Assembly (NCBI GenBank): GCA_020056025.1
Contig: JAGVIO010000163.1
Location: 1 to 8,561, forward strand
Direction of reading: 5' to 3'
Source: an archaeon
GTDB lineage: Archaea > Nanobdellota > Nanobdellia > Woesearchaeales > WJKL01
Length of the DNA: 8,561 nt
Shown: piece after piece, positions 4,693-8,561 of the stretch
Numbering within the stretch: the first letter of the stretch is position 1
Layout of the letters: each line of letters starts with the position of its first letter
Program-made: the position numbers and the translations under genes
The notes under the pieces: generated by a model
Told to the model about the DNA's origin: nothing
Database searches by the model: none
What the model saw: the letters and a program-made list of their open reading frames with translations, nothing else

Positions 4693-5697
4693 TTAGTAAA
4701 GCATAGGGCATGATACTCTTTTTAGGAAAGAATTGTCATTTTTCACTTGTGTTACAGGCAACACACAGTTCTCAGCATTCTCGTAGCAGGCTTCAGCGCT
4801 TGCCTTAACAGAATTTACAGATCCTGTGTAATATTCCTTGCAGTTTCTTGAATCGGGATGCTCTGTAAAATACTGCTGCAAAGCCTTTTCCCTTGAAGAA
4901 TATATTTCTGCAACATATCCTAATCTTTTATACACCTTCCTGATATTGCAAAAGCATGACTCAAAATCCTGTGAAAAGATTGCTCCGTAAATTAAAATTG
5001 GATCAGACACAACAACAGTGCCTTCTGAAGCAAAATAATCTCCTTTTTTGCTGTAAAAATCAACAGTATTCTGCAGAACATGGATAGCAGAGACATCATT
5101 GTCAGCCATATTCTTGAAAGCATCGGGCAGTGCAGGAGTTGATTCCAAAAACACCAGCTTGACCTTGTAGTTCTTCAAATCTTTTAAATTTGCAAGCTCA
5201 GACAGCTGTATCCTTTCCTTGTTCATTTCATCAGGCAGCTTATTGTAAGCATCCTCAAGACCATTTCCAACAAAAATATACCTTACTCCAGGAGACGTTA
5301 CAAACAGAAGATTCATTATCTTGAAAGGAGCATCAAATTCAAGAGCCAATGTTATCATCTCGTTTCCTTTTATAGTATCTGGCGCAAAGACCGCTTCTGT
5401 CTCAAGCCTGTTTTTCACCCCTGTCTTTTCTTGGTCAATACCGAACCATGAATCGCCATTGGCAGAGCATTCAAAATTTATTGAAATATCAGGGAGCTGT
5501 ATGACATTGACAGTCCTTGTGGAAAGCCCTGCTCCTGTAAGTATTGCCTTGAAATCCTCTGAAATGTCTGCTGCCAAATTCACATCAGCAGATGATTTCT
5601 GCTTGTATACAATGCTGATAAAGAACAACAATATTATAAATCCTGCAATAAGCACAAATATCCAGTTAAACTGTATTTCAACCTGTGCTTTTCTCAT
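4693..5697 (-). CDS. Prepilin-like membrane-anchored protein, large alpha/beta domain, 334 aa
   Basis: MRKAQVEIQFNWIF leads into a helix to about residue 30, the clearest K-A-Q-V-E prepilin-like N-terminus in the window. The remainder is an outer domain of about 300 residues with alternating strands and helices (for example IMNLLFV at 127-133, VRYIFVGN at 138-145 and YKVKLVFLE at 177-185), suggesting a three-layer alpha/beta fold. Cysteines are at 77, 248, 250, 286, 304, 311 and 330; the FCNIRKVYKRLGY and NCKEYY regions form a cysteine-rich C-terminal part. It is the largest of the four central subunits, overlaps the 173-aa gene by 4 bases and is 1 base from the 174-aa gene. The size of the domain suggests a tip, adhesin-like or scaffolding component, but no catalytic motif is recognised and the role is unknown. 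Confidence 0.82.
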   Translation of the reverse strand: MRKAQVEIQFNWIFVLIAGFIILLFFISIVYKQKSSADVNLAADISEDFKAILTGAGLSTRTVNVIQLPDISINFECSANGDSWFGIDQEKTGVKNRLETEAVFAPDTIKGNEMITLALEFDAPFKIMNLLFVTSPGVRYIFVGNGLEDAYNKLPDEMNKERIQLSELANLKDLKNYKVKLVFLESTPALPDAFKNMADNDVSAIHVLQNTVDFYSKKGDYFASEGTVVVSDPILIYGAIFSQDFESCFCNIRKVYKRLGYVAEIYSSREKALQQYFTEHPDSRNCKEYYTGSVNSVKASAEACYENAENCVLPVTQVKNDNSFLKRVSCPMLY

Positions 5698-6215
5698 GGC
5701 AAGCTTACCTTTGTGCTGTCTCCTAGTCCTTCAAGCCTTACCTTAACTTTTCCGCCTTTTACAGGAACGCATATGTATCCTGTATCAATTGTCAATGCTC
5801 CTACCTTTACAGGAGAATCAGCCATTGGCACAAAAAACACATTCTGCGCATAATTCTCCTTTCCATAGCCAGGAGTCATCCATGCATCGCATATCAGAGA
5901 ATTATAATCTTCTTCATTGAAAGAATTGCACAGTCCAGCTGCTTTCTTAGGACCATAACCATAATCTAAAAAGCAGACTTTATTAAACTTAGAGGGAACC
6001 CCTATATCTAATATCTTCACGCTTCCATAATCAGATGCGATTGTCCTTACAGAGCTCTGCAGTTTTGTCTGGAAGCTTGTTAATGATATATCTTCTGTCC
6101 TCTGTGTAAAATCCTGTATCGCCTTAAAGCCGTATATGAATATCAACGCAGCGATTATCAGCGAGATTATTACTACAAAAATCTGCTCAGCCTGTGCTTT
6201 TGTAAGTAATCTCAT
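5694..6215 (-). CDS. Prepilin-like protein with four cysteines, 173 aa
   Basis: The N-terminus MRLLTKAQAEQIFVVI followed by a helix to about residue 29 carries T-K-A-Q-A-E, the same type of leader as its neighbours. An amphipathic continuation (residues 30-60) leads into a beta-rich outer domain with Cys 81, 96, 109 and 149 and aromatic-Gly motifs (DYGYGP, TPGYGKENY). The start overlaps the stop of the large thrombospondin-repeat gene by 4 bases, and its end overlaps the 334-aa gene by 4 bases. The long helix running out of the membrane into a stalk is a type IV pilin-like architecture. Whether it polymerises or is a minor subunit cannot be told from sequence. It shares little obvious sequence with its neighbours beyond the leader. 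Confidence 0.82.
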   Translation of the reverse strand: MRLLTKAQAEQIFVVIISLIIAALIFIYGFKAIQDFTQRTEDISLTSFQTKLQSSVRTIASDYGSVKILDIGVPSKFNKVCFLDYGYGPKKAAGLCNSFNEEDYNSLICDAWMTPGYGKENYAQNVFFVPMADSPVKVGALTIDTGYICVPVKGGKVKVRLEGLGDSTKVSLP

Positions 6216-8561
6216 TTTATCTTCCTCTTTTTCAGCCCTAATTCCTTCAGCTTCTCAAAAACATCAGCAGGCTTTTCATGCCTTGATACTTTTCTCAGCT
6301 CTTCAAATGCTTCCTGCTGTTTTAGCTTCCCTAACTTTTCTTTTGCTCTCTGCTTTTCAGCAAAAAGGTAAAGCTTGTAAAAAATATCTTTTATCTCTTC
6401 TTTCTCATACTCAGGCATCTCTTTTTTATCAGCAGCAGTGTATTTCTTTGTCTTTTCCTCGATCAGCTTTGAAAGCTTTTCAAATTCAGCAGCATGCTCT
6501 TCAGGCACTTTGACTAATTTAAGCACACTCTCTGCGCTCTTGCCTTTCACAGCCCTTTCTTTTGCAAGATCAAGCAGTTTTTCAAACACATCCTTCTCTT
6601 TAGCATATGCTGGCTTAATAGCCTCAGCAATCTTTTCTTTTTCGAGTTTAGGCAGTATCTTTGCAGCAACAGGCACAGCTGGCTTTTCTTTTTCTTCGCC
6701 AAATGCCTTGAAGAACTCTCCTCTCTTCTTCTCTCTTTCCTCCCTGAGTTTTGCAACCCTTTCAATAACTTTCTTTCCTCTTTCTGCTTCAAGTCTCCTT
6801 GCAATCTCAGCAGCTCTTCTCTGCTGCTCAGCAAGCTGCCTCTGCCTTTCAAACATCTGCTGCTGCATTCTTCTTTGCTGCTCAGTCAGTGGCTTTTGCA
6901 TTCCCTTCTCTTCTTCATGAGTATATTTTATGTAGATTGTATAGGTAAATCCAAAAAGCAGCAGCAATAACCCCAATATCAGGAATGTTATAGGCACTGC
7001 TCTTGATTTTTTGCCAGGAATGCTTTCAGAGTCAGTTGGATCAGAGCCTGAATCAATTTCTTCTTTATCATTCCATCCGTCTCCGTCAGTATCTTTCTTG
7101 TTCACATAGATTATTTTTCCAGTAATTTTGTAATATTTGTATTCTTCAAGATTAGTCAATCCGTCTCCGTCAGTATCTATATTTGCATCGCCGGAATCAT
7201 TTGGATTAAGCCCTTGCTTGATTTCCCATGCATCATCCATTCCGTCTTCATCAGAATCCTTTTGTGAATCAGAGCAGCCATACCATTTTGATGCAGGATT
7301 TTTGTCAACAGCCTCTCCGGCAGGAGTATCCAGGCATTTGTCAGCTTCATCAGGAATTCCGTCTTTGTCTTTGTCTCTCTGCGATGGGCTGCATCCGTAC
7401 CATTTTGAGCCAGGATCCTTATCAACTTCATTGATCTCTTCTAATGGTGTATCAAGGCAGGCATCCATATCATCCCTTACTCCATCCTTGTCCTGATCGC
7501 CGTGCTTCTGCGAGCCAGAGCATCCCTCTGTGTCAACTTCCTCTTCAGCAGGCGTGTCAGGGCAATTGTCTTTTTCATCAGGCACCCCATCTCCATCTTC
7601 ATCCTCTACAGAAACAATCTCAGAGCCTGTTGCGATATTTCCAGCAACATCAGCTGCCTTATAGCATACAGTGCTTGTCTTTTTCAGGTAAAAAGGTTCT
7701 GTATAAAGAGAGCTTGCATTGCAGCTTTCATTCACAGAGCTGATAGAATAATATTTGCTTGCGCATCCCAACTGGTCAGTGCATATTATAGTTACCTTAA
7801 CTCCTTTGTAGGTTGTTTCTTTCTCAAGCCTTACATCAGGGGGTGTTTTGTCAAGCCTGCAGTCAGTTGCATTTGCATAGTCTGCTGTAAAGCCATCGCT
7901 TTTTGCAGACTGGTTTGACTTAAGCCCTGCTTCATCAATTGCATAGACCTCAAAATAATAGCTCTTTCCAATAAGCAAAGGAGGCAATATCACTTCAGGA
8001 TTGCTTGAATTAGCCAGTGTCCACCCAGCAATCATTGTCTTGTTCGAATCATATATTGCATACTGGTAATATTTCACAGACGAATAATCATCTTTTGAAT
8101 TGAAAACAGGCCATATCCTGTCTCCGCAGGATACATTTCCATCATCAACACTTACCATCTTCGGAGGAGAGATGTCAACAATGAATTTTATATTTCCTGA
8201 AGCCAGGTTGTTGTTCTCATTTATAACGCATTCAACAGGATAAAGATAAGAGCCTTCTTTCAATATCTTCATAGAAGTATGCTTTGTCTGCCCTGTTGCA
8301 TTAAAGCTCTTCCATTCAGCTCCATCTTTGTATCTGCACATAGCATCCTTGCTTGTTATGACCTTGAGCTCAACAGTTGTGTTTGAGATTGCGCCGCTGG
8401 GTGATGTTGATATTATTCCTCCCAAAGCAGAAAAGTCGACAAAATATGTTATTGTCTTTGTCTCTGAAATATCTCCTGCGCTGTTCTGGCAGGCAACATA
8501 ATAGCTATGCATCTTCCTGTCATCTTCAGCATAAACAGGCAATGTCTGGGTATGTATATAG
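6212..8561 (-). CDS. Ig-like / thrombospondin type-3 repeat surface protein with cytoplasmic helical tail, 5'-partial
   Basis: The frame is open through the right window edge. The apparent start at 8542 is a TTG inside continuous coding sequence (upstream codons read YIHTQT), so the N-terminus lies outside. Counting from 8542: Ig/FN3-like beta domains occupy about residues 1-311, with conserved-looking YYVACQNSAGD, YYFEVYAIDEAG and VCYKAADVAGN strands and about nine N-x-S/T glycosylation sequons. Six thrombospondin type-3-like calcium repeats (D-x-D-x-D-G) follow at about 312-505. One membrane helix lies at 515-537. A highly charged cytoplasmic tail (541-776) starts with a Gln/Arg-rich coiled coil and continues with several short F-E-K-L helical repeats. 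The calcium repeats would form a rigid extracellular rod holding the Ig domains away from the membrane. As first visible gene of the operon, with ATGA coupling to the 173-aa gene, it is a likely anchor, adhesin or sensor of the pilin-like assembly. Confidence 0.88.
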   Translation of the reverse strand, partial: YIHTQTLPVYAEDDRKMHSYYVACQNSAGDISETKTITYFVDFSALGGIISTSPSGAISNTTVELKVITSKDAMCRYKDGAEWKSFNATGQTKHTSMKILKEGSYLYPVECVINENNNLASGNIKFIVDISPPKMVSVDDGNVSCGDRIWPVFNSKDDYSSVKYYQYAIYDSNKTMIAGWTLANSSNPEVILPPLLIGKSYYFEVYAIDEAGLKSNQSAKSDGFTADYANATDCRLDKTPPDVRLEKETTYKGVKVTIICTDQLGCASKYYSISSVNESCNASSLYTEPFYLKKTSTVCYKAADVAGNIATGSEIVSVEDEDGDGVPDEKDNCPDTPAEEEVDTEGCSGSQKHGDQDKDGVRDDMDACLDTPLEEINEVDKDPGSKWYGCSPSQRDKDKDGIPDEADKCLDTPAGEAVDKNPASKWYGCSDSQKDSDEDGMDDAWEIKQGLNPNDSGDANIDTDGDGLTNLEEYKYYKITGKIIYVNKKDTDGDGWNDKEEIDSGSDPTDSESIPGKKSRAVPITFLILGLLLLLFGFTYTIYIKYTHEEEKGMQKPLTEQQRRMQQQMFERQRQLAEQQRRAAEIARRLEAERGKKVIERVAKLREEREKKRGEFFKAFGEEKEKPAVPVAAKILPKLEKEKIAEAIKPAYAKEKDVFEKLLDLAKERAVKGKSAESVLKLVKVPEEHAAEFEKLSKLIEEKTKKYTAADKKEMPEYEKEEIKDIFYKLYLFAEKQRAKEKLGKLKQQEAFEELRKVSRHEKPADVFEKLKELGLKKRKIK
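7259..7498 (-). repeat. Two tandem calcium-binding repeat modules within the surface protein
   Basis: Two units of about 40 codons (7498-7379 and 7378-7259) encode near-parallel sequences: D-[QK]-D-K-D-G-x-x-D-[DE]-x-D-x-C-L-D-T-P, a short acidic linker, then SKWYGCS and SQ. Each is a thrombospondin type-3-like calcium loop with a paired cysteine. A more divergent unit precedes them (about 7606-7500), and three short D-x-D-x-D-G loops without the cysteine pair follow. The linker K-[DN]-P-[GA]-S-K-W-Y-G-C is unusual compared with the common bacterial V-D-x-x-G-C form and points to recent internal duplication. Confidence 0.75.

Noticed and set aside
6438..6920. 160-codon plus-strand frame rich in Ser/Phe/Leu
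   Set aside because: It is the antisense shadow of the Lys/Glu/Gln-rich tail of the surface protein; it has no start signals or recognisable domain.
7030..7608. CRISPR-like or DNA-level tandem repeat
   Set aside because: The repetition is at protein level (calcium loops); nucleotide units are imperfect and continuous with the reading frame.
7137..7743. Several plus- and minus-strand frames across the calcium-repeat region
   Set aside because: They arise because the repetitive Asp/Gly codons lack stops in other frames; the thrombospondin-repeat frame explains the sequence fully.
8540..8542. TTG at 8542 as the start of the large surface protein
   Set aside because: The frame stays open to the window edge with sensible beta-domain residues before it, so the gene is cut by the window and TTG is an internal Leu codon.

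Overview
The window looks like a piece of a DPANN-type archaeal genome (Woesearchaeota/Pacearchaeota-like is my best guess). It is AT-rich, with TATA boxes 27-31 bases ahead of apparently leaderless start codons and chains of ATGA stop/start overlaps. A run of small proteins begins with a prepilin-like motif (K-A-Q-x-E or a variant) followed by one hydrophobic helix. There is also an archaeal-type AAA+/DUF4143 ATPase. The lineage is inferred from gene style; no rRNA or universal marker gene is present. All supported genes lie on the minus strand, so the window is read from high to low coordinates.

Right half (8561 to about 3694): one tight operon. It opens with a large surface protein cut by the window edge, made of Ig/FN3-like domains, thrombospondin type-3 calcium-binding repeats, one membrane helix and a charged cytoplasmic helical tail. 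Four prepilin-like, cysteine-containing membrane-anchored proteins follow (173, 334, 174 and 158 aa). Adjacent genes overlap by 4 bases, or in one case are 1 base apart, which suggests translational coupling and a fixed stoichiometry.

Middle (3693 to about 3070): a probable internal promoter and Shine-Dalgarno sequence precede two short single-helix proteins (99 and 79 aa) that end in cysteine clusters (CCC and CC). After these comes a non-genic stretch with a 35-base dyad and a tiny 29-codon reading frame.

ATPase block (2990 to about 1590): one AAA+/DUF4143 ATPase with its own TATA box and a 9-bp inverted repeat lying over the presumed transcription start. Immediately past its stop codon is a 5'-truncated, 83%-identical copy of the 79-aa gene. 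The ATPase therefore sits between an intact and a beheaded copy of the same gene, as if a cassette had been inserted or a duplication had been cut.

Left part (1375 to 1): a second, shorter cluster with its own leaderless promoter. It holds a previously unlisted 53-aa membrane protein, a 372-aa prepilin-like protein with two six-cysteine modules, and the first 32 codons of another prepilin-like protein.

Taken together the genes look like parts of an envelope-associated assembly: many different single-helix, prepilin-like subunits with disulfide-capable outer domains plus one large calcium-binding ectoprotein. No pilus motor ATPase, polytopic membrane platform or prepilin peptidase is visible here, so a pilus- or pseudopilus-like structure is a hypothesis. 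No tRNA, rRNA, CRISPR array or recognisable transposase was seen.
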